Part shown: piece by piece, positions 26,271 to 35,268 of the stretch
How the letters are laid out: each line of letters opens with the position of its first letter
Position numbering within the stretch: the stretch's first letter is position 1
Assembly: GCA_014859965.1 (NCBI GenBank)
Contig: JACZKQ010000097.1
Span: forward strand, 1 to 45,180
From: Phycisphaerae bacterium
GTDB taxonomy: Bacteria; Planctomycetota; Phycisphaerae; Sedimentisphaerales; Anaerohalosphaeraceae
Reading direction: 5' to 3'
DNA length: 45,180 nt
Program-made: the position numbers and the translations under genes
Notes under the pieces: model-generated
The model's input: only the letters and a program-made list of their open reading frames with translations
What the model was told of the DNA's origin: nothing
Databases searched by the model: none

Positions 26271-27626
26271 ATGGGCAAGAAGGATTCAGGACTGACGCGG
26301 CGAGGATTTATAGCTGCGGCGGGATCGGTCGCGGCGGTCGGTTCGCAAATGACCGGAGCCTACGGAGATATCACCAGGAGGGCAGGTAAGCTGGCGGTGC
26401 TGGGGGGCGACCCGGTGAGAAAGAACAAACACTGGCCTCAATGGCCCTTCTGGGACGACAAGGTCGTGGAGTCCGTCACAAAGACGACGCAAAGCCGGGT
26501 TTGGTGCCGGATTCAGTCGCCTTCGGGAACGGTTCCCACGTTCGAGAAGAAGTACGCCGAGATGACGGGGGCGGGGTACTGTGTGGCGACAGGGTCCGGC
26601 ACGCAGGCGCTGCATACCTGCGTGGAGGCGCTGGGGATCGGGCCGGGGGACGAAGTAATCACGTCACCGTATACAGATCCGGGAACGATTGCGGCGATTC
26701 TGTCGGCGCGGGCGCTGCCTGTGATGGCGGACCTGGATCGGGCATCATATCAGCTCGACCCGGCGGAGGTGGAGCGGAGAATCAATGAGAACACGCGCGC
26801 GATCATGCCCGTGCACATGATGGGGCAGCCGTGCGACATGGACCGGATCATGGCGATCGCCAGGAAGCATAATCTGCGGGTGATCGAGGATGCATGCCAG
26901 GCGCACCTGGCGAGACATCGCGGCAAGGTGTTGGGGACCATCGGCGACGTCGGCTGCTTCAGTTTTCAATCGAGCAAGGTGATCGCCTGCGGCGAGGGCG
27001 GCGCGGTGATTGGAAATGACGAGAAGCTGATGGACATGTGCTATACGGTGCACAACCACGGCACATCGCGGCGCGGCCGGACCGAGGTAATCGGGCCAAA
27101 GTACCGCATGAACGAGTTCGAAGCGGCCGTGCTCTTAGGGCAATGGGACGGGATCGAAGAGCGCCATGCAAAGCGAAACGAAAACGCGGCGCACCTGACA
27201 GCGGGGCTCAAGGACCTGCCCGGCATCATCCCGCAAAAGCTGTATCCGGGTACGGAGTGCGGCTCGTTTTACCTTTACACGATGACCTACAAGAAGGAGC
27301 ATTTCAACGGGGCGGACCGGGCGACTTTTATCAAGGCGGTGGCCGCCGAAGGCGTCAGTCTCAGCCCGTACATCCCGCGGGGCCTGCATCGCGAGCCCTG
27401 GATCGAAAACGTGCTGAACACGAACGTTTACAAGAAGATGTACACTGAGGCGCGGCTGCGGCAATACCGTGATGAGCTTGCGTGTCCCAATTGCGACGCG
27501 GTTTGTGATGAAATGCTGATGCTGTGGGCGTCGGGGCCGCTGTTGGGCACAAAGGAGGACATGGACGACGTTGTCGATGCGATCGTTAAGGTCTACGAAA
27601 ACAGAGATCAGTTGAGCAAGGCATAA
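26271..27626 (+). CDS. DegT/DnrJ/EryC1 aminotransferase-like protein with Tat signal
   Basis: A 451-residue PLP-dependent protein of the sugar aminotransferase family. Family marks are GSGTQALHTCVEALGIGPGDEVI, the aspartate segment VIEDACQAHLA and the PLP lysine in SFQSSKVIACGEGG. What is odd is the N terminus: LTRRGFIAAAGSVAAVGS, a typical Tat signal, so the folded, PLP-loaded enzyme would be exported. The start ATG 26271 follows AAAGGGGCAGGAG. DegT proteins usually act in the cytoplasm on nucleotide sugars, so an exported form suggests a different substrate or a structural role. It converges with the ceramidase-like gene 11 nt away, and a second DegT protein without a signal lies at 29012. 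Confidence 0.88.
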   Translation: MGKKDSGLTRRGFIAAAGSVAAVGSQMTGAYGDITRRAGKLAVLGGDPVRKNKHWPQWPFWDDKVVESVTKTTQSRVWCRIQSPSGTVPTFEKKYAEMTGAGYCVATGSGTQALHTCVEALGIGPGDEVITSPYTDPGTIAAILSARALPVMADLDRASYQLDPAEVERRINENTRAIMPVHMMGQPCDMDRIMAIARKHNLRVIEDACQAHLARHRGKVLGTIGDVGCFSFQSSKVIACGEGGAVIGNDEKLMDMCYTVHNHGTSRRGRTEVIGPKYRMNEFEAAVLLGQWDGIEERHAKRNENAAHLTAGLKDLPGIIPQKLYPGTECGSFYLYTMTYKKEHFNGADRATFIKAVAAEGVSLSPYIPRGLHREPWIENVLNTNVYKKMYTEARLRQYRDELACPNCDAVCDEMLMLWASGPLLGTKEDMDDVVDAIVKVYENRDQLSKA

Positions 27627-27637
27627 AAAAGCGGCGG

Positions 27638-28999
27638 TCAGCGGGACTTCATACGGGCCAGGAGGTCGAGCGCCTCGGCGATGAGGATTTCCGCGGAGCC
27701 TTTGGCAAGCAGTGTGCCGGAGCCCGGTTCGTAGCCGCCCTGATCGTATGCGGCCGCGGGGCAGACGTAACCGACGGCGTCGTTGGCGAGGCTGACCAAG
27801 ACGAGTTTGTCGAGCCCCGCCTTGCTCTTGATCTCCAGGCCGATCTCGACGAGGATCTCTCCCGGCAAACCCACGAGGTAAATGTCGCCGATGCGAAGGA
27901 CCTGGATTTCCGTTCTAATACAGCCGGCCGTTTCGAGCGTGACGGTCTCCTTCAAGGGCAGTTCTATTTGCTTTGTCAGGGCGGCCAAGGGTGCGTTTCC
28001 GGTGGTTTGGACGAATTGGAGGCTCTTGAGGGCTTCGGCCCCGATTGCCTTGCCGATTTTTTCGTGGGCAGGCAGGCCCCGCTGGTAGGGCACGAGATCG
28101 CCGGCCGGGGCGAGGGTGAACAGGCAGGTTCCTCCTTCGATTTGTTCGACCAGGGCGGCGGCGTCTCCGGGATAGTCGGCGGATATTGCAGTTGCCGCGG
28201 AGGGGTAGACGCAGACGGGGTGGCAACCGAAGTTGATGATCGTACCCATGACAGCGCCCGCTGTGTCTTCCACCCGGAGCACGCAGAGGTCCGGGTCGAC
28301 CGGGCCGAATTGCAGGCCGGATTCCTGCTCAAGCCGCGTGAAGGATGTACATGTATGGCCTTCGGGGTCGGTGCGGGTAACTCTGGTGGCGGCGACTTCG
28401 GGGGTTACGCTCAGAGTCATTTTCGCCTTGCCGTCCGGGCCAATGGGCCGACGGTTGAAAACTACCTCCGGTAGCTTGCCCCGGCCGAAACCTATGCCGG
28501 CCGGGCGCATGTCGGCTCGTGCGGCACACACACAGTCGGCAAGTTTATCAACGAGTGCGTGCAGGTATGCCTGATCGATCTTCGAAGCGTCCAGGCGGTT
28601 TTCGGCGGGAATCTTGGAACGGGTGAAGATTTCCGGGCCGGAATGGGTGTGTGTGGCGCAGATGAGGACGTTTTGTTCGGGGATGCCGCATCGTTCTTTG
28701 ACGAGGGTTCGGACGGGCGCGGCGAGTTCTTCAAGCGGGGCATAAAGCAGGTCCGTCGAGAGGACGGCGAGGGTCGTGCGGCCGTCGGTCAGGACCATGG
28801 CCCGGGCGTAGAGCGGGTCCAGGACCGTTTCGCTGGGTTTGCCCCATGAGCCGATGAGCGGGATGCCAACCGGGCAGGTGATCTCCGTGCGGGCAAACCC
28901 GGCCCTAATCGCGCCGCCATCATTCACCTCTGCCGCAGATGCGGCGGGCAGGAAGACGCAGGCAAGAAGCGCCAGGCAGCAGATGATAAGCGTTCGCAT
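27638..28999 (-). CDS. Exported neutral/alkaline ceramidase-like protein
   Basis: A 453-residue secreted protein with a signal peptide (LIICCLALLACVFLPAASA). The body begins AGFARTEITCPVGIPLIGSWGKP and contains VLICATHTHSGPE, the zinc-ligand motif of the neutral ceramidase N-terminal fold, and later NFGCHPVCV. Planctomycetes have many such proteins; true ceramide hydrolysis is unproven for them and other amide or ester substrates are possible. It starts 13 nt after the DegT gene ends upstream, so the two minus-strand genes form an operon. The TGA of that DegT gene is in frame with this ATG but is an ordinary stop: the next codons lead straight into a signal peptide. Confidence 0.85.
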   Translation of the reverse strand: MRTLIICCLALLACVFLPAASAAEVNDGGAIRAGFARTEITCPVGIPLIGSWGKPSETVLDPLYARAMVLTDGRTTLAVLSTDLLYAPLEELAAPVRTLVKERCGIPEQNVLICATHTHSGPEIFTRSKIPAENRLDASKIDQAYLHALVDKLADCVCAARADMRPAGIGFGRGKLPEVVFNRRPIGPDGKAKMTLSVTPEVAATRVTRTDPEGHTCTSFTRLEQESGLQFGPVDPDLCVLRVEDTAGAVMGTIINFGCHPVCVYPSAATAISADYPGDAAALVEQIEGGTCLFTLAPAGDLVPYQRGLPAHEKIGKAIGAEALKSLQFVQTTGNAPLAALTKQIELPLKETVTLETAGCIRTEIQVLRIGDIYLVGLPGEILVEIGLEIKSKAGLDKLVLVSLANDAVGYVCPAAAYDQGGYEPGSGTLLAKGSAEILIAEALDLLARMKSR

Positions 29000-29011
29000 G
29001 GGTGATGCCTT

Positions 29012-30379
29012 TCATTTGGTGCCGCCGGGGGCGGTCTTCTGCTCGCTGAAAAAGCTGGTGTAGCCGCCGATGCGGTCGTCGCCGCCGGGGTCGTCGACCA
29101 GCAGGGCCTTGTGGTTGCGGATGACCTTCTTGTAAGCTTCGGCATGCTGGGTGATGATTTCGGGCCGATAGTGCTTGAACCAGGGCGCCTCGAACGTCAG
29201 CCGGTTGGCGGCCTCGGCGACAGGCAGCTTTTCAGGGAAGCGGTAGGGGGAGGCGGACGGGTGGAGGTTGGCCAGGCAGGTCGGCCGACCGTGGCCGTAG
29301 ACGTCCATCGTCGTGAAGAGGGGATGCAGGTGCAGCGGCTTGTTGCAGCCGGGCCGGCATACCGCGCCCTCGGCGGCGACGGCCTGGCTGAAGCGCATAA
29401 GCGACAGGCCGCCCAATTCCTCGGGCACATAGCGGAAGAGCGGGTAATACCAGCCGCCCTTTGTCGTGTTGCCGCCGGGCACGGGCCGGATGGGGCGGAT
29501 GCCGGGCAGATCATCGAGCAGGTCGCAGAAGTAGTTCATGGCCTTGTCGATCTCGGCCATTTGTGCGGGATATGCGTCGAGTTGGACAAGCCCCACGGCA
29601 GAACTGAGCTGGTGCATGCGATTTTTGAAGCCGCCGCAGGGCAGCCCGCGGAACGGCTTGAGGTCGTCGAGGGTGATTTCGTTATGGCGGATGTAGTGGC
29701 CGAAGAGCAGGGCGCGTTCGTGGATGCGCTGATCGTCGGTGAAGAAAATGCCGCCTTCGCCGACGGCCAGTGATTTGCCGGACATCAGCGAGAACGCCCC
29801 GACCGTGCCGATCGTGCCGACCTGGCGGCCTTTGTAGAGGGCGCCGTGCGCGTGTGAGCAGTCTTCCAGCACCATAAGATTGTGGCGGCCGGCGACGTCC
29901 ATGATGGCGTCCATGTCGGCTGGCATGGCGGCGTAGTGCACCGCGACGATGGCTTTGGTGCGCGCGGTGATGCGTCGTTCGACGCCGCGCGGATCGATGC
30001 ACAGGGTCTCGGGGTCCGAGTCGGCGAAGACGGGAACGCCGCCGAGCGTGTAGACCTGAGCAATCGACGCCCAGTACGTAAGCGAGGGGGCGATGACCTC
30101 GTCGCCTGCGCCGATGCCCATGCCGTACATGGCTTCGAGAATCGAGGCCGTGCCGTTGGGGGCGGCCAGCGCGTACTTGCGGCCGAGTGCGGCGGCGTAT
30201 TTGCGTTCAAATTCCTTGGTGACCTCCAGGCCCGACATCTGCCCCGCGCGGAGGACCTTGAGGACGGCCGCTTCGTGAGCCTCGGTGATAATGGGCCATT
30301 TGAAGATGTCGCCGGGATCGGCGGTGACGGTCTTACCCCCTCCGAAAAGGGCCAGTTGCTCGTGATCCGGTGTGTTCAT
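29012..30379 (-). CDS. DegT/DnrJ/EryC1 family aminotransferase
   Basis: A 455-residue cytoplasmic PLP enzyme of the sugar aminotransferase family. Visible marks: NGTASILEAMYGMGIGAGDEVI, the acidic segment VLEDCSHAHGA, and the PLP lysine in SLMSGKSLAVGEGG. No export signal is seen, in contrast to the relative at 26271. The start at ATG 30379 has AAAGG 5 nt upstream; longer frames run into the tRNA-Sec gene. It precedes the ceramidase-like gene by 13 nt and follows tRNA-Sec by 80 nt on the same strand, so it may be on the tail of the selD transcript. The substrate, possibly a keto sugar or keto cyclitol, cannot be read. Confidence 0.9.
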   Translation of the reverse strand: MNTPDHEQLALFGGGKTVTADPGDIFKWPIITEAHEAAVLKVLRAGQMSGLEVTKEFERKYAAALGRKYALAAPNGTASILEAMYGMGIGAGDEVIAPSLTYWASIAQVYTLGGVPVFADSDPETLCIDPRGVERRITARTKAIVAVHYAAMPADMDAIMDVAGRHNLMVLEDCSHAHGALYKGRQVGTIGTVGAFSLMSGKSLAVGEGGIFFTDDQRIHERALLFGHYIRHNEITLDDLKPFRGLPCGGFKNRMHQLSSAVGLVQLDAYPAQMAEIDKAMNYFCDLLDDLPGIRPIRPVPGGNTTKGGWYYPLFRYVPEELGGLSLMRFSQAVAAEGAVCRPGCNKPLHLHPLFTTMDVYGHGRPTCLANLHPSASPYRFPEKLPVAEAANRLTFEAPWFKHYRPEIITQHAEAYKKVIRNHKALLVDDPGGDDRIGGYTSFFSEQKTAPGGTK

Positions 30380-30459
30380 GTCAGCCTTTCGTTGAAAAGC
30401 AAGGTCATGGGCACTGTCCCGGCTCGACGCCCGAACAGCAGCAGGATCGCCGGGCAAAA

Positions 30460-30554
30460 TGGCGGAGGCGAATGGGAATCGAACCCACCCGGGACCTTAT
30501 CGGCCCCACAACGGTTTTGAAGACCGCGGGCAACACCAGTCACCAGTCACCTCC
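30460..30554 (-). tRNA. selC: tRNA-Sec (anticodon UCA)
   Basis: All hallmarks of bacterial tRNA-Sec are visible. The acceptor stem has 8 bp (GGAGGTGA with TCGCCTCC), the T stem 5 bp (GTGGG with CCCAT around TTCGATT), the D stem 6 bp (GGTGAC with GTTGCC) with a 4-nt loop, and there is a long variable arm (GGGGCC with GGTCCC). The anticodon loop is CTTCAAA, anticodon TCA at 30518-30520. The discriminator is G and CCA is encoded. It lies 24 nt after the selD stop on the same strand, so it is probably cut from the selD transcript. Confidence 0.97.
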
Positions 30555-30578
30555 GCATATTCATCAGTTATCGCCGCG

Positions 30579-32177
30579 TCACGGCTGCGGCTTATGCTGC
30601 TTGTAGAACATCATACACGGTGCGCCGCCGAATGCAATGCCCATCCACGCGGCCTCGTCGATTTCCTGCTCGGTAAAGCCTTTTTCGCGGGCCTTTGCGA
30701 TATGGCTGGCGACGCACGGCTCGCACCGCTGGGCGACGGACAGCGCAATGGAAATTGCCTGTTTGGTGTAGGCGTCCAGGCCGCCGGGGCGATTCACCTG
30801 CCCCATGAAGTCCATGAACTTCTGTTGGGCGCCCGATTCGTCCGCCGTGCCGGCAGCAGGCGTCGACGCAGCAGCAAGGGTCTCAGCACAGCATGCGGTT
30901 TCCGCCGGCGCGGCGGCCGGGGGCATAACAGCGGGCTCCTTCGGCGCCTTCTCCCTCGGTCGCGGGTCGGGCAGTGTTCGCTGGCCCGTCGTTCGCACAT
31001 GCACCTTGCCCGCGCCCCTGGCCAGGACTCTGCCGATCACCACAGCGGCCAATACGCCGGCTTCGTGCAGGGCCTTGAGCAGCGTGTCGGCCTTGCCCGG
31101 CTCGATAGCAATCAGCAGCCCGCCGGAGGTCTGGGCGTCAAAGCACATGTCCAGCATCTCGGGCGTGAGGCCTTCGCCTCCGATGACGCGGCCCCCGCAG
31201 GACTCCTTGTTGCGTTCGATCGCACCGGGCAATATCCCATCGGCGACGTATTGCAGCAGATGCGGAAAGACCGGCAAATCGTCCCAGACGACCTCCACGT
31301 CCACGCCGCTGGACAAAGCCATCTCCGACAGGTGGCCCATAAGGCTAAAGCCGGTCACGTCGGTGCAGGCGTGCGCGCCGAATTCGACCATCAGCCGCGA
31401 GGCCTCCTTGTTGAGCGTGGTCATGGATACGGCCGACGCCTCAACGCTTTCAGCGAACGCCCGGCCGATCTGCGAGGCGAACGCGATGATGCCTGTGCCC
31501 AGCGGCTTGGTAAGGATCAGCACGTCGTCGGGGCGGGCGGTGGCGTTGGCGGTAACCTGATTAATGGGCATAACGCCGGTGACCGCAAAGCCCGCCTTGA
31601 TCTCAGGGTCATTGATGCTGTGGCCGCCGATGATGGCGACGCCCGCCTCTTTCATCTTGTCGATGCCGCCGCGAAGGATTTCAGTGAGCGCGTTGTCGGG
31701 CACTTTGCGCACGGGAAAACCGATGACCGAAAGCGCCGTCAGTGGAATGCCGCCCATCGCGTAGATGTCGCTGACGGAGTTAGCGGCGGCGACCTGCCCA
31801 AAGGTGTACGGATCGTCGACCGACGGCGTGAATACATCGACCGTCTGCACGAGCGCCTTGCCGTCGCCGATATCGAAAATACCCGCGTCGTCGCCTGCCG
31901 GCACGCCGACCAGCACGCGCGGATCGTCGACCACGGGCAGCCCCTTGAGAACCTCCTTAAGGAATGCCTGATCGATCTTGGACGCGCAGCCGGCCTTCTC
32001 GATGAGGTGCGTGAGCTTGACCTCACCGGTCGGCGATTCGACCCGCTCACCCGCACAGAGGCAGATATCCTTCTCGCGGAACAGGTCGCAAGGGCAAGGC
32101 TTTCTGGCATCGCAGATGCAGTGACCCAGCTTGATCGAACGTTTCATGATCCGTTTGCGTTTTTCGAGATTACGCAT
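30579..32177 (-). CDS. selD: Selenophosphate synthetase with Cys-rich N terminus and C-terminal AhpD-like domain
   Basis: SelD makes selenophosphate from selenide and ATP. The core (about residues 53-400) is the usual PurM-like kinase, with the catalytic Cys64 and Lys67 in AGCASK (E. coli has GCGCK; the second Cys is Ser here). Two additions are unusual. Residues 18-45 hold three CxC pairs (Cys 20/22, 28/30, 39/41: CIC, CPC, CLC), which could bind an iron-sulfur cluster or a selenium species. Residues about 430-532 are a carboxymuconolactone decarboxylase/AhpD-like domain with CEPC at 485-488 and His492, the CxxCxxxH active-site pattern, joined by an Ala/Pro-rich linker. The 532-residue protein is far longer than the usual 345. 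It ends an operon with HgdB-like genes and precedes tRNA-Sec. Confidence 0.95.
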   Translation of the reverse strand: MRNLEKRKRIMKRSIKLGHCICDARKPCPCDLFREKDICLCAGERVESPTGEVKLTHLIEKAGCASKIDQAFLKEVLKGLPVVDDPRVLVGVPAGDDAGIFDIGDGKALVQTVDVFTPSVDDPYTFGQVAAANSVSDIYAMGGIPLTALSVIGFPVRKVPDNALTEILRGGIDKMKEAGVAIIGGHSINDPEIKAGFAVTGVMPINQVTANATARPDDVLILTKPLGTGIIAFASQIGRAFAESVEASAVSMTTLNKEASRLMVEFGAHACTDVTGFSLMGHLSEMALSSGVDVEVVWDDLPVFPHLLQYVADGILPGAIERNKESCGGRVIGGEGLTPEMLDMCFDAQTSGGLLIAIEPGKADTLLKALHEAGVLAAVVIGRVLARGAGKVHVRTTGQRTLPDPRPREKAPKEPAVMPPAAAPAETACCAETLAAASTPAAGTADESGAQQKFMDFMGQVNRPGGLDAYTKQAISIALSVAQRCEPCVASHIAKAREKGFTEQEIDEAAWMGIAFGGAPCMMFYKQHKPQP

Positions 32178-32207
32178 AGTCGTGTCCTATGTCAGCTTGA
32201 ACGTTAT

Positions 32208-32981
32208 TCAGTCTTTCCTCATTGCCATGATGGCGGCGCCGAGCGCGCCTGTGATTTGCGGGTGCGGGCAGATCGCCACCTCGCTGCCGAGGGCTTCGGC
32301 AAGGGCTCTGTCCATGCCGCCGACGAGTGCGACGCCGCCGGTGAAGATCACCGGGCCGTGGACGACCGCCCCGGCCATTGCGGCGGTTCGCCCCGCGATG
32401 GCGTGCATGACACCCGCGACGATGTCGGCGGGTTCAGCGCCCGAGGCGAGCAGCCCCACGATCTCCGTCTCCGCGAAGACGACGCACATGCTGCTGATCT
32501 GGGCGGGCCGGCGGCTTTGGCTTGCCAGTTCACCAAGGTCGCACAGTCGCACGGCGAGCCGGTCGGCGACGATTTCGAGAAATCGGCCGGTGCCCGCGGC
32601 GCAGCGGTCGTTCATGGCGAAGTCGCGGACCCTGCCACCGGTGTCGAGGTGCAGCAGTTTGCTGTCCTGGCCGCCAATGTCGATTACCGTGCGGGCCGTG
32701 TCGACGAGCCTGCGGACTCCGGCGGCATGGCAGGTGATCTCGGTGACGGTGGTGCCGGCGACAGAGACGATGGCTCGTCCGTACCCCGTAGCGACGGCGC
32801 CCGCGACGTCCGACTCCCCGATGCCATTCTCTTCGAGCAATTGCCTGTAAAGCCGCCCGGCGAGTTTCGCCTGTTCGACGCCCTGGTCGGCAATCGCCGA
32901 GGCGACGATGCGGCCCGATGGGCCGTCGAGCAGCACGATCTTGACGGCTCTTGAGCCCGCGTCGATGCCTGCGTAAATCAT
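32208..32981 (-). CDS. BadF/BadG/HgdC-type ATPase activator
   Basis: A 257-residue ATPase of the family that activates 2-hydroxyacyl-CoA dehydratases, benzoyl-CoA reductases and double-cubane proteins by ATP-driven electron injection. It starts with the ASKHA phosphate loop GIDAGSRAVK, followed by TVIDIGGQDSK and the cluster region MNDRCAAGTGRFLE and SSMCVVFAETE; the two Cys bind a 4Fe-4S cluster bridging a dimer in the family. FTGGVA completes the nucleotide site. The ATG overlaps the stop of the upstream gene (ATGA), so translation is coupled. selD begins 30 nt later. It is the expected partner of the three upstream dehydratase-like proteins. Confidence 0.93.
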   Translation of the reverse strand: MIYAGIDAGSRAVKIVLLDGPSGRIVASAIADQGVEQAKLAGRLYRQLLEENGIGESDVAGAVATGYGRAIVSVAGTTVTEITCHAAGVRRLVDTARTVIDIGGQDSKLLHLDTGGRVRDFAMNDRCAAGTGRFLEIVADRLAVRLCDLGELASQSRRPAQISSMCVVFAETEIVGLLASGAEPADIVAGVMHAIAGRTAAMAGAVVHGPVIFTGGVALVGGMDRALAEALGSEVAICPHPQITGALGAAIMAMRKD

Positions 32982-34363
32982 GGTTGCCTCCGTTGATGGA
33001 TGGTTTCGACGAGCGCCTCGATGCGGGTTGCGATGGCGGGGCGGATCGCATCGGTCAGCGGCGGAATTTCGATTTCGAGCACGGCAAGCCCGCATGTCTT
33101 GCGGAGGTGCTCGGCGATGATTCGGCCCTCGACGGCGCAGTGGCTTGCGCCCGGTATGCGGGAGATGATCACAGCCTCAGCCCCGAAGGTGCGGGCGTCG
33201 GCGGCGATGCGGGCGGCGCGGTCGACCGCCGAGCCGGCCATCGGATCGGCCAGTGCCGCCAGGGCGAGTGCTTCGAGCGGTTCGACATCTTCACGCAGGA
33301 GGTCCAGTGCGTGGGTAAACATGTATTCCGTGCCGCAGATCCTTGCCCCGTATTGTTCAAGCAGGTTCATCACCCGAAGGTCGGCGACAGGGTTGACCCA
33401 GAAGACCTTTACGGCGTCCGGGCTGCCGAAGCCGACTCCCGCGGCGATGCGAGCCTGCACCTCGGCGCCGAGTTCCTCAAGCACCGCCGCGGTTTCTTCG
33501 CGGTCGCTGCAGTAATGGATCGCCAGCATCTCGGCAATGAGCATCTCCAGCGCGGGCATGGGACAGCGCGACGCCGTGAAGACCGTGCGGCGGAGTTCCG
33601 AAAGCAGGCGGCGAATGTCGTTGGCGCGGGCGATGGCCGACGACAGCGCGGCGTCGTCGAGTTGGACGCCGGAGACCTCTTCGAGGGCCCTTTGCACGAG
33701 CACCAGTTGCGCCCGCACAAAGTCGACCTGCGATTGGGCAGCGACAAACGTTCCGCCCGGAAGCGTTACACATTGCTCGCCTTGTTCGGGACCCCGGCGG
33801 TGCGGGATTTCCCACCACACAATTGTGTGCCCGAGTCCCTCCAGCCGCTGGGCGATGGCGCTGAAGTCGTCGCATGTTGCCCCGACGCTGCACGTCAGCA
33901 GGTCCGGGATCGGAAAGTGATTGCCGGTGACGAACGCGCCCAGCATGGCTCGCACGGGGCAGAAAGATTCGTCGACACCGAGCGAGTCGGCGACGGCCAG
34001 CAGCCGGTCGCTGTTTTCCATCACGCAGGGAATCCACCATGCGCCGTCGGGGTAAAAGGCGACCACGTTATCCAGCGCATTGGCCATCACCGCCGTCGTG
34101 CCAAGGTCCTTCATCACGCCGACGATCTTCTTCCCCTCCGACCTCGCTTGCGTCAGGCGTTCTTCTTCAGTCAGCAGGAAATTCCACAGACGCAGCGCGG
34201 CGGCCGAATCATCGAACATCAGTTTTCGCAGGCGATAATCCCCATCCTCAGCGTGGCGGCTGAGTTTGCCCCCATAGAAGGGCTCCGCCAGTCCTGCCGA
34301 TTTCAACGCCTCATAGCGCCCGTCCCACTCGTCGAGCGTGATCTGTCGCAGCTTTTGCGTCAT
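32978..34363 (-). CDS. 2-hydroxyacyl-CoA dehydratase-like subunit (HgdB superfamily)
   Basis: A 461-residue protein related to the 2-hydroxyacyl-CoA dehydratase/benzoyl-CoA reductase subunits. Segments such as FCPVRAMLGAFVTGNHFPIPDLLTCSVGATCDD and a later WWEIPHR place Cys residues where the family binds its cluster; the second half repeats the fold (VFWVNPVADLRVMNLLEQYGARICGTEYMF). It starts at ATG 34363, overlapping the upstream stop (ATGA); an upstream in-frame ATG would overlap the previous gene by about 190 nt. It lies between a second HgdB-like gene and the ATPase, so it is probably one of two unlike subunits of an ATP-driven reductase. No CoA substrate can be inferred, and no CoA-transferase gene is nearby. 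Confidence 0.85.
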   Translation of the reverse strand: MTQKLRQITLDEWDGRYEALKSAGLAEPFYGGKLSRHAEDGDYRLRKLMFDDSAAALRLWNFLLTEEERLTQARSEGKKIVGVMKDLGTTAVMANALDNVVAFYPDGAWWIPCVMENSDRLLAVADSLGVDESFCPVRAMLGAFVTGNHFPIPDLLTCSVGATCDDFSAIAQRLEGLGHTIVWWEIPHRRGPEQGEQCVTLPGGTFVAAQSQVDFVRAQLVLVQRALEEVSGVQLDDAALSSAIARANDIRRLLSELRRTVFTASRCPMPALEMLIAEMLAIHYCSDREETAAVLEELGAEVQARIAAGVGFGSPDAVKVFWVNPVADLRVMNLLEQYGARICGTEYMFTHALDLLREDVEPLEALALAALADPMAGSAVDRAARIAADARTFGAEAVIISRIPGASHCAVEGRIIAEHLRKTCGLAVLEIEIPPLTDAIRPAIATRIEALVETIHQRRQP

Positions 34364-35268
34364 TGCAGCGTCTCCAGAAAAGCCTGTACGCGGCCGGCCG
34401 TCCGCTCGCCGGCGGCCGGGCTGTCGTCGCTGACATCCAGATCGAGCAGCGGCACGTGCAGGGCATCCCTGAGCCGATGAACTTCCGCATGCCAGAGGTC
34501 GCACCACACAAGACGCCGACAGATGACGCCCTGCACACGGCGCTCGGTGCATTCACGGGTGAGCCAGTCAAAGAGACCGGTGTTGGGTCGCTTCCAGACG
34601 GCGGGAATCGAATCGAAGTAAGCCCGCGCGAGTTCACCGACTGGATCCTGCCGCAGCAGCGCGGGATCGAACCGGTCCGGCAGCGTGCGCTCGCCGGTCT
34701 CGGTTGCGTCGAATACGATTCGCCCGCCGTTCCGCACGACCAGATCAAACAGCCCCGACTCTCCTGCGAGCAGAGGCCCGCCGACAAGTGCGAGCCGAAC
34801 GCCGCCGCTGTCGGCAACCCGACGGTCGGGCATCGCTTGCCTGCGCCCGTCAAAGTCAAGCATCGTCGCCGCCAGGGCATCGGCCGAAGGCACGCACCCC
34901 CCAAGGGTGTACAGCCACCGTCCCATGCGGCCAAGCTCGTCGATGTAAAGTTGAGTGCAAGCAGCGTTCCGCCACGTCTTGGGCAGATTCAACAGGAAGG
35001 TCTCCACGCATGTCCCATCGACCACGAGGTCGCGCACCCTGCGCATCTGGTCGCACGCGGTGGTGAAGATCGCCCCGCAGGATGTGCTGTCGCCGAGCAC
35101 GTGATTGGCAAATGCCCGGGCAAAGGGACAGAGGCCTTCGATTGGAGCGACTGCGGCATGCATCCCTGTCGACTGCGGCATTATGCGAGCGGGCCGCAAC
35201 CCGTGCGCGGCGATCCACTCGGCCGGGACGAACGGACATGTGTAGAGGATCTGCGACACGCCGGTCAA
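34360..35268 (-). CDS. 2-hydroxyacyl-CoA dehydratase-like subunit (HgdB superfamily)
   Basis: A 302-residue member of the same superfamily, shorter than the typical 380-430 residues. Its cluster-site cysteines are in LYTCPFVPAEWI, EGLCPFARAF, FTTACDQMRRVRD and RRLVWCDLWHAE, in family order. The start is a TTG overlapping the stop of the upstream gene (TTGA), and its own stop overlaps the next ATG (ATGA). Such tight coupling suggests subunits made in equal amounts. With the 461-residue neighbour it may form a heterodimer carrying iron-sulfur clusters, activated by the ATPase at 32208. Confidence 0.82.
   Translation of the reverse strand: MTGVSQILYTCPFVPAEWIAAHGLRPARIMPQSTGMHAAVAPIEGLCPFARAFANHVLGDSTSCGAIFTTACDQMRRVRDLVVDGTCVETFLLNLPKTWRNAACTQLYIDELGRMGRWLYTLGGCVPSADALAATMLDFDGRRQAMPDRRVADSGGVRLALVGGPLLAGESGLFDLVVRNGGRIVFDATETGERTLPDRFDPALLRQDPVGELARAYFDSIPAVWKRPNTGLFDWLTRECTERRVQGVICRRLVWCDLWHAEVHRLRDALHVPLLDLDVSDDSPAAGERTAGRVQAFLETLQ

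Noticed and set aside
29000-29014. TGA of the DegT gene is in frame with the ceramidase-like gene, as if one Sec protein
   Set aside because: Next comes a Met and a clear signal peptide, so a second gene starts there; no hairpin follows.
30459-32954. 831-codon open frame on the + strand over selD and the ATPase gene
   Set aside because: Antisense shadow of GC-rich genes; it runs across tRNA-Sec and lacks family motifs.
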